From positions 19,409 to 83,408 of IMG/VR virus record IMGVR_UViG_3300042518_001688: a stretch of DNA of 64,000 nt. One strand, written 5' to 3'. The translations under genes and the position numbers were made by a program. The notes below the pieces were generated by a model. It worked only from the letters and a program-made list of their open reading frames with translations, searched no databases and was not told the origin of the DNA. This document shows positions 49,487 through 58,009 of this stretch, one piece after another. This DNA is from a virus. Position 1 is the stretch's first letter, and every line of letters starts with the position of its first letter.

Positions 49487-49882
49487 ATGCAATTATACCC
49501 CTCTCGATCCGGTATCCTAGCTGAGTTTGCCCGCAAGAAAGGCAGTAAAGACAAGAAAAAAAGGAAGCGATCGCTCACAGACAATCTTTTCGGTACGACC
49601 ACTGCCGGCAAATTAGTTAGAGGTGGGTTGCTGACGGGAGGGGCGTTAGTTGCGGGCAAGTTCCGCCCTAAAAAAGTACCTGTCGCTAAACCCCGAATGA
49701 TTGCTGGACGTGGAGAAACAAGCGCACCTTTACAGGTAAACGACTACATAGGAGTTAAGCCTAGAACCTATAAGGACGGTATTGTGGATGGACTGAGAGA
49801 TATGAAACCAAGCGTAACTCCTGCTTTGCCTCCAGGTAAAAAAAGAGGCAGAGGCAGACCCAAAAAGAATTTTAATGTTTAG
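49487..49882 (+). CDS. head-cluster module protein 2 with AT-hook, 131 aa
   Basis: Tag ILAEF (residues 10-14), then ARKKGSKDKKKRKRSLTDNL, FGTTTAGKLVRGG and a short hydrophobic part. The C-terminus KKRGRGRPKKNFNV contains the GRP core of an AT-hook, which binds the minor groove of AT-rich DNA. Five bases separate it from the previous gene. Confidence 0.65.
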   Translation: MQLYPSRSGILAEFARKKGSKDKKKRKRSLTDNLFGTTTAGKLVRGGLLTGGALVAGKFRPKKVPVAKPRMIAGRGETSAPLQVNDYIGVKPRTYKDGIVDGLRDMKPSVTPALPPGKKRGRGRPKKNFNV

Positions 49883-49898
49883 TCGAGAGGAGAAAATA

Positions 49899-50852
49899 AT
49901 GCGACTAATTTCTTCTCGCAATAGAGATTTAGCTACATTTGCCCGTAAAAAAGGCAGCAGGGATAGAAAAAAACGTAAGAAGCGATCGCTCCGAGACAAC
50001 TTATTTGGTACAACCACCACTGGCAGAGTCGCTAGGGGTGCGGGTGCTTTATTGGCAACTGGAGCAACATTGAAGTATGGCAAGCCTAAAGTTTTGGCTA
50101 AAGCCGCATCTGTTAAGCGACAAGCCGAGAAAGTTGTTAACTCAACTCAACAGATAGGCAATGCTGCCCAAGATATAGGACAGGCTGCTCAAAAGATTGG
50201 CAATGTCGTCGAGAAAGTCGGAAACGTGGTTGACGACATTAGAAATATTCCAGTCAATGTTAAACAAAAATTCCAGTCAATGTTAGCACCAACTCGTAAA
50301 GCTATAAAACAACTTAGTCCATCTCCTGTTGTTCCAGATCCTCCCAATTCATCACCCGTATATAACGGATACGACAGCCTAGAAGATTATGTGAAAAACA
50401 GAAAACGCAGACGTTTTAATAACGGAAATCCTATTGCTAAGTTTGCTCGTAAAAAAGGTAGCAAAGATAAAAAGAAAAGAAAGCGATCGCTCACTGACAA
50501 CTTATTTGGTACGACAGCTACGGGTCGAGTAGTGCGTGTGGCTGGATTGGCTGCTGGATTAGGTGGACTTCGTTATGGAGGTGCTGCATTAGGAGAAATT
50601 GGAAAAGCCAGAGAGATGTTGAAAAAAGCTGGTAAATCTGCGCCTTTGGTTAAGGATGGGCAAAGAGCATATATGAAAGATGCCTTAAAATTAGACGCTC
50701 CTGCTGCTGCTAGAGAAAGATTTGCTATGGATGTGGCTAAATTAACCAGAAATAGAGGTAAATACGCTGTCGCTAAAATATCCAGGGATATACGTAGACT
50801 CGGTATGGATCTTAGAGCAAGAGATATTTCTATGAAGACAAGGAGAGAATGA
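49899..50852 (+). CDS. head-cluster module protein 3, two modules, 317 aa
   Basis: ATG 49899 with GAGAGGAG upstream is chosen over ATG 49875. Module one: DLATF then ARKKGSRDRKKRKKRSLRDN and GTTTTGRVARG. A coiled segment with NAAQDIGQAAQKIGN repeats follows. Module two begins near residue 185 with PIAKF, ARKKGSKDKKKRKRSLTDN and GTTATGRVVR. Two modules in one frame look like two fused genes that a protease could separate. Confidence 0.65.
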   Translation: MRLISSRNRDLATFARKKGSRDRKKRKKRSLRDNLFGTTTTGRVARGAGALLATGATLKYGKPKVLAKAASVKRQAEKVVNSTQQIGNAAQDIGQAAQKIGNVVEKVGNVVDDIRNIPVNVKQKFQSMLAPTRKAIKQLSPSPVVPDPPNSSPVYNGYDSLEDYVKNRKRRRFNNGNPIAKFARKKGSKDKKKRKRSLTDNLFGTTATGRVVRVAGLAAGLGGLRYGGAALGEIGKAREMLKKAGKSAPLVKDGQRAYMKDALKLDAPAAARERFAMDVAKLTRNRGKYAVAKISRDIRRLGMDLRARDISMKTRRE

Positions 50853-51282
50853 TGAAATCACTAAATAGAATGATGGCTAAATTTGGCAGGGGTAAGGACA
50901 AGAAACCCCGTAAAAAAAAAGAAACCTAGCTGATGTGGTTGGTTGGGATACATACAACAAGAACCCCAGTAAGTTCACGCCGTTAGATTTGGGATTAAGT
51001 GTAGTCCCTATAGCTGCTCTTGGAGCAAGTGTTGGAACAGATAGAGCGCAAGCAAAACTGATTAAAATTCGCAAAGATTTAGATGCTACAGACATACCAG
51101 CTATTCGAGAGGCAATTAAGTCAGATCCAGATAGGGCTGTTAAAGTTGCAAGAAAAATTGCCGCACCAGGGAAGACCATTGGTAAGTACGCATTAGGTGG
51201 TGCAGCCATAGGGGCTGGTATATATGGGGGTGAATTATTGGCTAGACGTGCATGGAAGAGATTTAAAAACAGGAATAAGTGA
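50852..51282 (+). CDS. head-cluster module protein 4, split by a -1 frameshift at A9
   Basis: ATG 50852 (overlapping the prior stop as TGATG) encodes MKSLNRMMAKFGRGKDKKPR and then reaches nine A residues at 50912-50920 and a stop at 50927. A -1 shift in the A-run yields KKKRNLADVVG, which continues into the frame ending at 51282, and this join restores the usual module pattern. Either a programmed frameshift or a homopolymer length change in the assembly explains it. The second part is a basic helical protein with a Gly-rich segment (ALGGAAIGAGIYGGELLA). Confidence 0.6.
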
Positions 51283-52598
51283 TGAAACTAGGTGGTCGTG
51301 GTCGAGACAAGAAACCAAGAAAACGCAAGCTGCTGGCAAACGCTGGCAGTGTTGCGCTTAACGCTGGTAACACTGGATTAGCTACTGCTGGGACATTAGG
51401 TGTAGCCGGATTAATAGCCAGTCCTCAAAATGCAGCACTCCAAGGTCGCCTAGCTAGAGCCGGATTATTAGCAGGTGCGGGGTATGGAGTTTATCAGGGA
51501 ATAAAGAAATTGAAGTCTAAGAAAAATATCAATTATTCTCAATCAATAAATAAAATGGGAAACATTGCCAAATTTAGAAATACAGAAGTCAATACTGTTG
51601 AACCTGCTGAATACCACAAACATTTATTTGACGCAGCTAGAGCGCAAATTGAAGAAGCGTTTAATGCAGGTGAATTAACTGAACAAGAAGCGATCGCATT
51701 AGAAATTAATGCCATTGGAGAACTGAGAGATCGGCTATCCGATGAAAACATTGATTACCTCTGTGAAGAATTGGGTTATAACCCCGAAGAAGTCGCTAAT
51801 TACTTGGATGCCCAAGAATACGAAGACGACGAAGAAGACGATGAAGAAGACGAAGAGGCTAATTACTCCAGAGGGACTAAATTAGCCGAGTTCCAATCTG
51901 GGAATGCCTTTGGGTACAATCTCCAAACTCTACTTTTAGAAGATGGATACGAGGATGTTACATCTGGTGCTGCTGCTTTAAGTAATGCGCTAGGTGTAAC
52001 AGGTGAAGAAGCTGCTGGTTTGTTGACTGGCGATTATGTTCCCACAAAAGAAACGATCGCACTCTTGGAAGAAATCTTTGAGTTAGATGAAGACCAAGCT
52101 GAAGCTTTAGCTAGTTCTGCTTACGAAGCATGGGAAGAGTCAGGACTCCTTGAGGAAGACGAAGAAGATGGTGATGAGGATAACGAAGCTAATTATCGCT
52201 TACACCAAGCAGAATCACAAATAGCTAAGTTTGAAACTCGTGAACTATTGCGTGATTCCTTAGCTGAATTGGAAATAGTTGCCCAACAAGGTTTACAAGA
52301 GTGGTGGCTACCTCCTGCTGCTTATCGGGCAATTATGGGCAATGATTCCACTGAACAACAACGAATTGCATCCTTTTCTGCTGCTTGTAAAGAAGACGGT
52401 GTGGAATTAGGCGATCGCCTTTATGCCATGCAGTTTGCGATCGCTTGTTTCAAAGAAGCTGGTCCATTATACGGCAACCAGATTATTGAAGAACAGCTAT
52501 CTAAGACCCCTGATGAAGCAAAGTTTGAGGCTTCTGTGGAAACTCAAGCACAACGTAATCACCGTCGTCGGATGCAAAACAATCCTTTACCCCAGTAG
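51282..52598 (+). CDS. acidic scaffold-like polyprotein with several A-x-F tags, 438 aa
   Basis: The N-terminus is a module without tag (GGRGRDKKPRKRKLLANAG plus a hydrophobic part). The rest is acidic and helical, with runs such as EYEDDEEDDEEDEEANYSRG. Tags occur at NIAKF (near residue 94), KLAEF (near 204), QIAKF (near 315) and EAKF (near 416), dividing it into segments that each resemble a small domain. Position between protease and capsid genes fits a scaffold degraded at maturation. Confidence 0.55.
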   Translation: MKLGGRGRDKKPRKRKLLANAGSVALNAGNTGLATAGTLGVAGLIASPQNAALQGRLARAGLLAGAGYGVYQGIKKLKSKKNINYSQSINKMGNIAKFRNTEVNTVEPAEYHKHLFDAARAQIEEAFNAGELTEQEAIALEINAIGELRDRLSDENIDYLCEELGYNPEEVANYLDAQEYEDDEEDDEEDEEANYSRGTKLAEFQSGNAFGYNLQTLLLEDGYEDVTSGAAALSNALGVTGEEAAGLLTGDYVPTKETIALLEEIFELDEDQAEALASSAYEAWEESGLLEEDEEDGDEDNEANYRLHQAESQIAKFETRELLRDSLAELEIVAQQGLQEWWLPPAAYRAIMGNDSTEQQRIASFSAACKEDGVELGDRLYAMQFAIACFKEAGPLYGNQIIEEQLSKTPDEAKFEASVETQAQRNHRRRMQNNPLPQ

Positions 52599-52604
52599 GA
52601 ACTC

Positions 52605-53465
52605 ATGACTTGGAATAGACGTTCAAATATTGAATTAGGGAAGGCGGTTGTCGCTGCTGTAGAAGGCATTGAGACAATCAGTGTCCTTCTTGTCAGAGAC
52701 AGATTAGGTTCTGACGACGATAACAAAAAATCCTTCCCCGCAGGTGCGGTTATCTGCCGAATTGGTACTGCTTATCACATCCACCCTGGCAGTAAAGTAA
52801 CTGCTGCTTTCTCCACTGGTGCTGCAACTGGAACTGTAGAATTACCCCGTGTGTTTAAAGCAGGTGACGTTCTAACCGTTCCTGATGGACACCACGTTAT
52901 TACTATCACTGGTACTTGGACTACAGGTGGTGATGTTCGTGTTACCCTTCCCAATGGATTCGTTAAGGTGATCGCAACTGGTGCGGGTGGTTCTACCTCC
53001 ATGACTACCACTCAGGTTGCAGCTAAGGTTGCGCTTGAATTAAATAATGACCCCGTTGCCTCTGATTTGTTGTTTGCCACCAACATAGCGAACGTGGTTT
53101 ATGCGTTCAATAAGCGGGAAATGAACTCAGCTTCATTTGCTGTTGCGTCCACATCCAACGCATCTGATTTAGCACTTGTTACCAGACCTCCGGGTACTGT
53201 TGTTGGCACTATCCTGTCCTACACCAACGCTGGGGTAATTACTTTAACTGGTAACGCCGCGATCGCTGTTCCTATTGGTGCAAATGTCGCTGTAGCTGTT
53301 AATGAAATTGTGGGCATTTATCCTCAACCTATTGATTTAACATACCAACCCAATCAAGCGATCGCTCCTATTATCACTGGTCGAATTTACGAAAACGCAT
53401 TACCTTATTTTGATGATGCGGTGCGTCGGGCATTACCAAAAATCAAGTTTACTGAAAAGTTCTAA
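52605..53465 (+). CDS. putative head decoration protein, 286 aa
   Basis: Beta-rich, Ala/Val/Thr-rich protein. It begins MTWNRRSNIELGKAVVAAVE and has FPAGAVICRIGTAYHIHPGS near the start, typical of capsid decoration folds. Lies between scaffold-like gene and major capsid gene. AGGAACTC precedes ATG 52605. Role assigned from location and composition. Confidence 0.5.
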   Translation: MTWNRRSNIELGKAVVAAVEGIETISVLLVRDRLGSDDDNKKSFPAGAVICRIGTAYHIHPGSKVTAAFSTGAATGTVELPRVFKAGDVLTVPDGHHVITITGTWTTGGDVRVTLPNGFVKVIATGAGGSTSMTTTQVAAKVALELNNDPVASDLLFATNIANVVYAFNKREMNSASFAVASTSNASDLALVTRPPGTVVGTILSYTNAGVITLTGNAAIAVPIGANVAVAVNEIVGIYPQPIDLTYQPNQAIAPIITGRIYENALPYFDDAVRRALPKIKFTEKF

Positions 53466-53486
53466 TTGTTGTTTTTGGTATTTGTG

Positions 53487-53525
53487 GCCATGTTCGATTC
53501 GATTTTCGAGCATGGCTATTTTTTT
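53487..53525 (+). terminator. rho-independent terminator built on a TTCGATTCGA motif
   Basis: GCCATGTTCGA (53487-53497) pairs with TCGAGCATGGC (53506-53516) with one mismatch, then TATTTTTTT. The left arm and loop contain the recurring TTCGATTCGA sequence. Confidence 0.75.
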
Positions 53526-53542
53526 AGGAATGGTGAATTATT

Positions 53543-54094
53543 ATGTCAAAACTAGCCAGATTCGCAAGACCTAAAGGTGCGAAGGATAAGAAAAAACGTA
53601 AGTCTAATCTATTACGTAATATTGCTATTGGTGCAGGTGGCACTGCGTTGCTTAGCAGTGCGGCTTATCTCGGTAGAGGTAAAATTGCTGGATTGATGAG
53701 CAAAGGGAAACCGAAGCCAGGTGTAACTAAAGTTCCTTACTCGCAGTTATCGAAAGAAGAATTGTTGTCAATGGGTGGCAAAGGTCGCATAAACGCAAGA
53801 AAAGCTGTTGTGTCAAGAACGAGTCAGAAGGACGATTTAAAGTATGGAGTGACACCAAATAGTGTTGATGATTTTGAAAACATTAATGCTATTAATAACG
53901 CTATCAATACCAATCGCCCTGGTTTTACTAAAGAGATGCTGAGGAAAATGAAAAAAGAAAAAGCGGTAAGAATAAAGGCTTACGCTGATCGGCTTAGAAA
54001 AGAAGGTGCTTATTATTCTTCATCTTCGCAGACTACCAATTTCCATGAATCAACAATGATGTCTCTAGCTAGTTTTAACCGCAAATGGAAATAA
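53543..54094 (+). CDS. head-cluster module protein 5, 183 aa
   Basis: MSKLARFARPKGAKDKKKRK opens the protein, then a hydrophobic segment (IAIGAGGTALLSSAAYLG) and a long charged helical part. The C-terminus MMSLASFNRKWK is a second tag, very like the start of the next gene (MLTLASF). Confidence 0.65.
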   Translation: MSKLARFARPKGAKDKKKRKSNLLRNIAIGAGGTALLSSAAYLGRGKIAGLMSKGKPKPGVTKVPYSQLSKEELLSMGGKGRINARKAVVSRTSQKDDLKYGVTPNSVDDFENINAINNAINTNRPGFTKEMLRKMKKEKAVRIKAYADRLRKEGAYYSSSSQTTNFHESTMMSLASFNRKWK

Positions 54095-54114
54095 TTATTT
54101 AAAAGGTAAATTTT

Positions 54115-54564
54115 ATGCTAACTTTGGCTTCTTTCCGTAGAGGAAAAGACAGGAAGAAAAGAAAATCTCGTAAACGTAAATATTTAGAATCTGCTGCTCA
54201 AGGTGCAGGTATTGGTGTTGTCGCAGTACCTACCGCAGTTGGCATCAGGGAAACGTTTAGGGCTGAAAATGTAGGTAAACCACTAGGTCAAAGCGTCGCA
54301 CGAAACGTATATGCTGGTGTGGCTCGTGGTGCTGCGCGGGGTACAGTTCGCGGTATTTATAGAGGTGCTTTAGCTGGGATGATTGGTGACAGCCTAGAAA
54401 AAGGAGTATCAACACTTTCATCTAAAGGTATTCTGGGTAAGGTACTATTAGGTAGTGCTGCTGCTGGTGCTGCTGGTGGCGTAATAGCCAGAAGGATGAG
54501 AGAAAAAGACCGCGAACGTAAATCTATCCCCGGTAAACTTAAAAGATTCCTGGGAGGTAGGTAA
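54115..54564 (+). CDS. head-cluster module protein 6, 149 aa
   Basis: MLTLASFRRGKDRKKRKSRK is the tag plus basic stretch. The rest has Gly/Ala zipper-like segments (GVARGAARGTVRGIYRGALA and LLGSAAAGAAGGVIA) that could enter membranes. Basic C-terminus. Its stop overlaps the next start as TAATG. Confidence 0.65.
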   Translation: MLTLASFRRGKDRKKRKSRKRKYLESAAQGAGIGVVAVPTAVGIRETFRAENVGKPLGQSVARNVYAGVARGAARGTVRGIYRGALAGMIGDSLEKGVSTLSSKGILGKVLLGSAAAGAAGGVIARRMREKDRERKSIPGKLKRFLGGR

Positions 54565-55304
54565 TGCTTGACAATATTAATCCTTTCTACCGCAAGAGAA
54601 AAGGCAAGTTGCAACTCGTTAGAGGTTTTCTCCGCAAGAAGAGAAAGTCTTTGTCAGCGATTAAAAAGAGAGTAATTCAATCTATCCCTGATAAAAAAGA
54701 TTTATCTAATATTAAGAAAAAAGTAATTAAAGTTCTCCCCAAGAAAAAGAAGAAAGATCCTAACTTATTGGGAGAAGGTAAAAACGGTAGAGTTATTGCC
54801 AAGGGTCCATTTACAATCCGCAAGGAATATAAAAAACGTCGGTTCTTAGATCCTGCAAGGAAATTGTTGGATGGACAAACTGCATGGGATAGGGAATACG
54901 GCATACAAAAAGTATTAGCCGATAGGGGTCTAGCTCCCAAAGTGAAACGTAAAGGTGAAAGATTTATTGAAATGGAACGAGTTTATGGTGAAACCATTGA
55001 CTCGAAAATGAAAAACGGTGAAGCGAGCGATCGCACTCAAAGAAAGTACGGCAAGAAATTAGCTAGGGAAGTGAAGCGGATGCACGATGCTGGTGTTTCC
55101 CATAATGATTTACATGGCGAGAATGTTATGGTTGGTCCATTCGGTGGCATGAAAGTAATTGATTATGGCTGGGCAAATGATAAAGGCAGACCCCTGAAGA
55201 TGAGGGAACGCAGGAAAGACTATGATAAGGTTCTCTCTAGGCATAAGGGTAAAAAGTACAAGGCGTTTAGGGATAGCTTTGAAAAGTCTTATTATGATTA
55301 TTAA
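54564..55304 (+). CDS. protein-kinase-like protein with basic N-terminus, 246 aa
   Basis: The first 65 residues are Lys/Arg-rich (FLRKKRKSLSAIKKRVIQSI) and resemble the module cargo. A kinase-like fold follows: Gly-rich loop GEGKNGRV, IRKEY with a candidate ATP lysine, catalytic loop HNDLHGENVM and metal loop IDYGWA (a DFG variant). It is closest in style to RIO or small phage and archaeal kinases. It is co-translated with a module gene inside the head operon, so it may be packaged and delivered. Substrate unknown. Confidence 0.7.
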   Translation: MLDNINPFYRKRKGKLQLVRGFLRKKRKSLSAIKKRVIQSIPDKKDLSNIKKKVIKVLPKKKKKDPNLLGEGKNGRVIAKGPFTIRKEYKKRRFLDPARKLLDGQTAWDREYGIQKVLADRGLAPKVKRKGERFIEMERVYGETIDSKMKNGEASDRTQRKYGKKLAREVKRMHDAGVSHNDLHGENVMVGPFGGMKVIDYGWANDKGRPLKMRERRKDYDKVLSRHKGKKYKAFRDSFEKSYYDY

Positions 55305-55309
55305 GACAA

Positions 55310-55342
55310 CAGTCATGCTCGATTTGAACATGACTGATATTT
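55310..55342 (+). terminator. hairpin and T-run before the capsid gene
   Basis: CAGTCATG (55310-55317) and CATGACTG (55329-55336) pair perfectly around an 11-base loop, followed by ATATTTTTA. It could trim read-through so that the capsid gene is separately expressed. Confidence 0.55.
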
Positions 55343-55461
55343 TTAAACTTGTGGGTGAGAAACTTGCCAACGAAACCACCTGGAATATTGCAAGTGTTCC
55401 TGCGTGGGTTGGCAATACAAATATTATCCATAGCCATAATCGAATCGAACACAGGGAATAA
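55330..55461 (+). CDS. possible 43-residue gene before the capsid gene
   Basis: From ATG 55330 a frame encodes MTDIFKLVGEKLANETTWNI and continues to 55461. The composition looks protein-like but the start lies inside the hairpin above and no ribosome-binding site is evident. The rest of 55305-55492 has a TCGAATCGAA motif at 55440-55449. Confidence 0.3.
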   Translation: MTDIFKLVGEKLANETTWNIASVPAWVGNTNIIHSHNRIEHRE

Positions 55462-55492
55462 CAGCAACGAACATTAACTGTGTATAGAAAAA

Positions 55493-56638
55493 ATGGCTTA
55501 TATTGCATCCTGGCTGAATGAACATCAGCAAACAAAGGAAGCTGATTTAGTTATAGATGAAACTCTAACTTGGCTTAAACAACGGTCTGGTTTGTTGGAT
55601 AAGTATGTCCCGTTAAAGACATATTCAAGCCGCAATTTCTTGATGTATGTTGTCAACAAAATCCGTACCGTTGCTTCTATTATTTCTTATGGAGCAGAGC
55701 CTCCGGTAGTTCGTTTGGGCAACTTCAACACCATTGACGCAAAAATGTTCAAGGTGGGTTTAAGTGTCTATTACGATGAAGATCAACAGTGGCAAATGAA
55801 GGAAGCAATGGAATTAGCGAGACTAAAAAATGTCTCTGTTCAAGACCAGGTTCTTCCTGATGGTTCAATTTTAAAAGGGTCAAACGAAGACCTTGCTAAT
55901 TTAATTCTTGGCAGCAATGGGACAATCGCAGACATTACTAGGTCTATTGGTGAATTATTAAATTATTTAACTTGGCAAGCACTTCAGAACGGTTCTGTGA
56001 ACTATACAGATCCTCGTACTAATGCCACTCCATTGGTACTGGATTACAAAAATCCTTCTGGCGGTTATAACCATTTCCCTGCGGCTTTAACTGGTAATGA
56101 TAGCTGGGATCGTCCCAACACAGCGAATGCTCTGGCTGTGCTTGAGGAAGATGTTGAAACTTTCACTACCACCAATGGTTTCAAGCCTGATTTAATTGTC
56201 ATGCCGTTAAAAGTGCGTCGGGCGATGCTGAACCAGGAATCTACTCGTCAAGCGGTTGCCAGCATGAGCAACAACTCTGCGATGTTGGTCGCCAATGCTG
56301 TTGGTTCTGTTGGTCCAGAAATGTTAATGGGTGTACTGGAACGCCGGGAACTTCCCCCAATCATCACATTTGATGAACAGTTTGAAATGGAAGACTCTAA
56401 CAAGAACCAGAACAAAATGCGGTTCTTAAACAACAACCGTTATGTATTCTTGACCAAGAATATGGGCGAACGGGCAATGGGTCCCACTTTGGAAGGTGAT
56501 GGAAGAGAAGGTGCTTATGTTGTTACCCGTGAAGTTCAGAAATTCCCCCCTGTAGATGCTACCCAAGGTGTGGCCACTGCGTTACCTGCCTTTGGTAATC
56601 CCAAATTGTTCTTCTCCCGTCAAGTAATCACTGAATAG
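55493..56638 (+). CDS. major capsid protein
   Basis: The 381-residue product fits the E-type/HK97-fold capsid proteins: an N-terminal arm, YVPLKTYSSRNFLMYVVNKI, FKVGLSVYYDEDQQWQMKEA, a central domain with NGSVNYTDPRTNATP and FTTTNGFKPDLIVMPLKVRR, and a C-terminal RFLNNNRYVFLTKN strand. It follows protease, scaffold and decoration genes in standard order. No A-x-F tag is visible at its start, so it may not be cleaved. Confidence 0.8.
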   Translation: MAYIASWLNEHQQTKEADLVIDETLTWLKQRSGLLDKYVPLKTYSSRNFLMYVVNKIRTVASIISYGAEPPVVRLGNFNTIDAKMFKVGLSVYYDEDQQWQMKEAMELARLKNVSVQDQVLPDGSILKGSNEDLANLILGSNGTIADITRSIGELLNYLTWQALQNGSVNYTDPRTNATPLVLDYKNPSGGYNHFPAALTGNDSWDRPNTANALAVLEEDVETFTTTNGFKPDLIVMPLKVRRAMLNQESTRQAVASMSNNSAMLVANAVGSVGPEMLMGVLERRELPPIITFDEQFEMEDSNKNQNKMRFLNNNRYVFLTKNMGERAMGPTLEGDGREGAYVVTREVQKFPPVDATQGVATALPAFGNPKLFFSRQVITE

Positions 56639-56640
56639 CC

Positions 56641-56955
56641 ATGATTGATCCAACAAAGCCTGTCCACTTAAAAACTATGATTCGGGATATCAAAACAGGA
56701 AATGTTTATATTCCCTTGAACCGTGCCTATCAACCTGGCGAAATTCCTTTTCGGTTGTTGACTGATGCTAACGCATACCAAGATGAAAGCACCGCAGAAG
56801 TTGTTGTGCCTACTCAGTCCACTGTCACCCAGATAGCACCCCCGCTAGAACTATCTTCTAGTCAAATCCCAAGCACCAAACTAGAACCTGCACAACCTAG
56901 AACAACCAGAATAGCCAAGGTACAGCCTGAAGCAAGTGAACTTAAAACGGAGTAA
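56641..56955 (+). CDS. hypothetical Pro/Thr-rich protein after the capsid gene, 104 aa
   Basis: The N-terminal half is compact (PVHLKTMIRDIKTGNVYIPL) and the C-terminal half is Pro/Ser/Thr-rich and likely flexible. It starts two bases after the capsid stop. Possibly a head accessory protein. Confidence 0.5.
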   Translation: MIDPTKPVHLKTMIRDIKTGNVYIPLNRAYQPGEIPFRLLTDANAYQDESTAEVVVPTQSTVTQIAPPLELSSSQIPSTKLEPAQPRTTRIAKVQPEASELKTE

Positions 56956-56958
56956 TCT

Positions 56959-57624
56959 ATGCCCCGCTATTCAAAGCTGGCTAATTTTGCCAGAACTAGA
57001 GGGGCGAAAGACAAACGCCCCCGTAAAAAACGTAGTGATTTATTGGATAGAGAGTACAAGGGTGCGCGGACTATAGAGATGCGTACCCGTTCTATAGCTA
57101 ATTTAGGCAGAACATTAAACTCTATAGGTAGTTCAGTCAGAGAAGCTCGATTAACTGCTAAATGGCTGGGTATCAACCCATCTAGAAAACGCAGTGATCC
57201 GATGTCAATTATTAGAAATGCCCGTTCTGTGTCAGATACGGGGAATAGTATACTTCGATTAGGTAGAGGGTTGTTTGGTATGCGATCGCTCAGTTCAATG
57301 ATGGCTGAGTTCCGCAGGGGTAAGGATAAGAAAAAGAGGAAAATTAGGAAATCCACAATTTTACAAAATGCACTTTATGGTGCAGCTTTAACAGGTGCGC
57401 CTGGTGCGATTAGTGGAGCAACAGAAGAAATGCTTTCAACTAGAGTCCCTATTGGCAAGCTTCGCAATGGACAAACCATTGATGTCTTTAGCACCAAACC
57501 ATCTGTGATCCTGAAGGGTGCGCTAAAAGGTGCTATTAGAACCGCACCAATAGGAGCAGCACTAGGGGCTGGCAGTTTAATTGCGGCTCGTGGATTACGG
57601 AAATTAATGGAAAGGGAGATATAA
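56959..57624 (+). CDS. head-cluster module protein 7, two modules, 221 aa
   Basis: Module one: KLANFARTRGAKDKRPRKKR. Module two starts near residue 110 with MRSLSSMMAEFRRGKDKKKR, including an internal Met that mirrors the starts of separate module genes, so this looks like an in-frame fusion. A hydrophobic Gly/Ala segment (APIGAALGAGSLIAARGLRK) ends the protein. Confidence 0.65.
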   Translation: MPRYSKLANFARTRGAKDKRPRKKRSDLLDREYKGARTIEMRTRSIANLGRTLNSIGSSVREARLTAKWLGINPSRKRSDPMSIIRNARSVSDTGNSILRLGRGLFGMRSLSSMMAEFRRGKDKKKRKIRKSTILQNALYGAALTGAPGAISGATEEMLSTRVPIGKLRNGQTIDVFSTKPSVILKGALKGAIRTAPIGAALGAGSLIAARGLRKLMEREI

Positions 57625-57626
57625 TT

Positions 57627-58007
57627 ATGCGATCGCTCAATTCAATGATGGCTGAATTTGCTAGAGGCAAAGACAAGAAAAAGAGAAGAAAGCGAACCTT
57701 AGCGGGTTCTGCTGGTAAAGGTGCTGCTATTGGCATGGGAGTACCTTTAGCTCTTGGCACTTTAGCTGGTGCTACTGGTGCTGGTATATATGCAGCAAAA
57801 GCAGGAATGAAACCAGGAATGGTTGGGCTTTCTATACCTGCTGGTGGACTTGGTGGACTAGCGGCTACCGCAAATAAAGCCCCTGGTAAAGTATTAGCTG
57901 CTGGTGCTTTAGGTGGTGGAATCGGTGCTGGCTTGTATGGTGCAGATAGATTAAAAGAGCGTAACGGTAATCGCTCACCTTTAAATAGAATCGCAGGGAA
58001 AAGGTAG
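57627..58007 (+). CDS. head-cluster module protein 8, 126 aa
   Basis: MRSLNSMMAEFARGKDKKKR then KRTLAGSAGKGAAIGMG and an extended Gly/Ala-rich hydrophobic region with zipper spacing (AGALGGGIGAGLYGADRLKE). Starts two bases after the previous stop. Confidence 0.65.
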   Translation: MRSLNSMMAEFARGKDKKKRRKRTLAGSAGKGAAIGMGVPLALGTLAGATGAGIYAAKAGMKPGMVGLSIPAGGLGGLAATANKAPGKVLAAGALGGGIGAGLYGADRLKERNGNRSPLNRIAGKR

Positions 58008-58009
58008 TT

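Noticed and set aside
55222-55329. N-terminal extension of the small frame at 55330
   Set aside because: It overlaps the kinase-like gene in another frame and lacks a ribosome-binding site.
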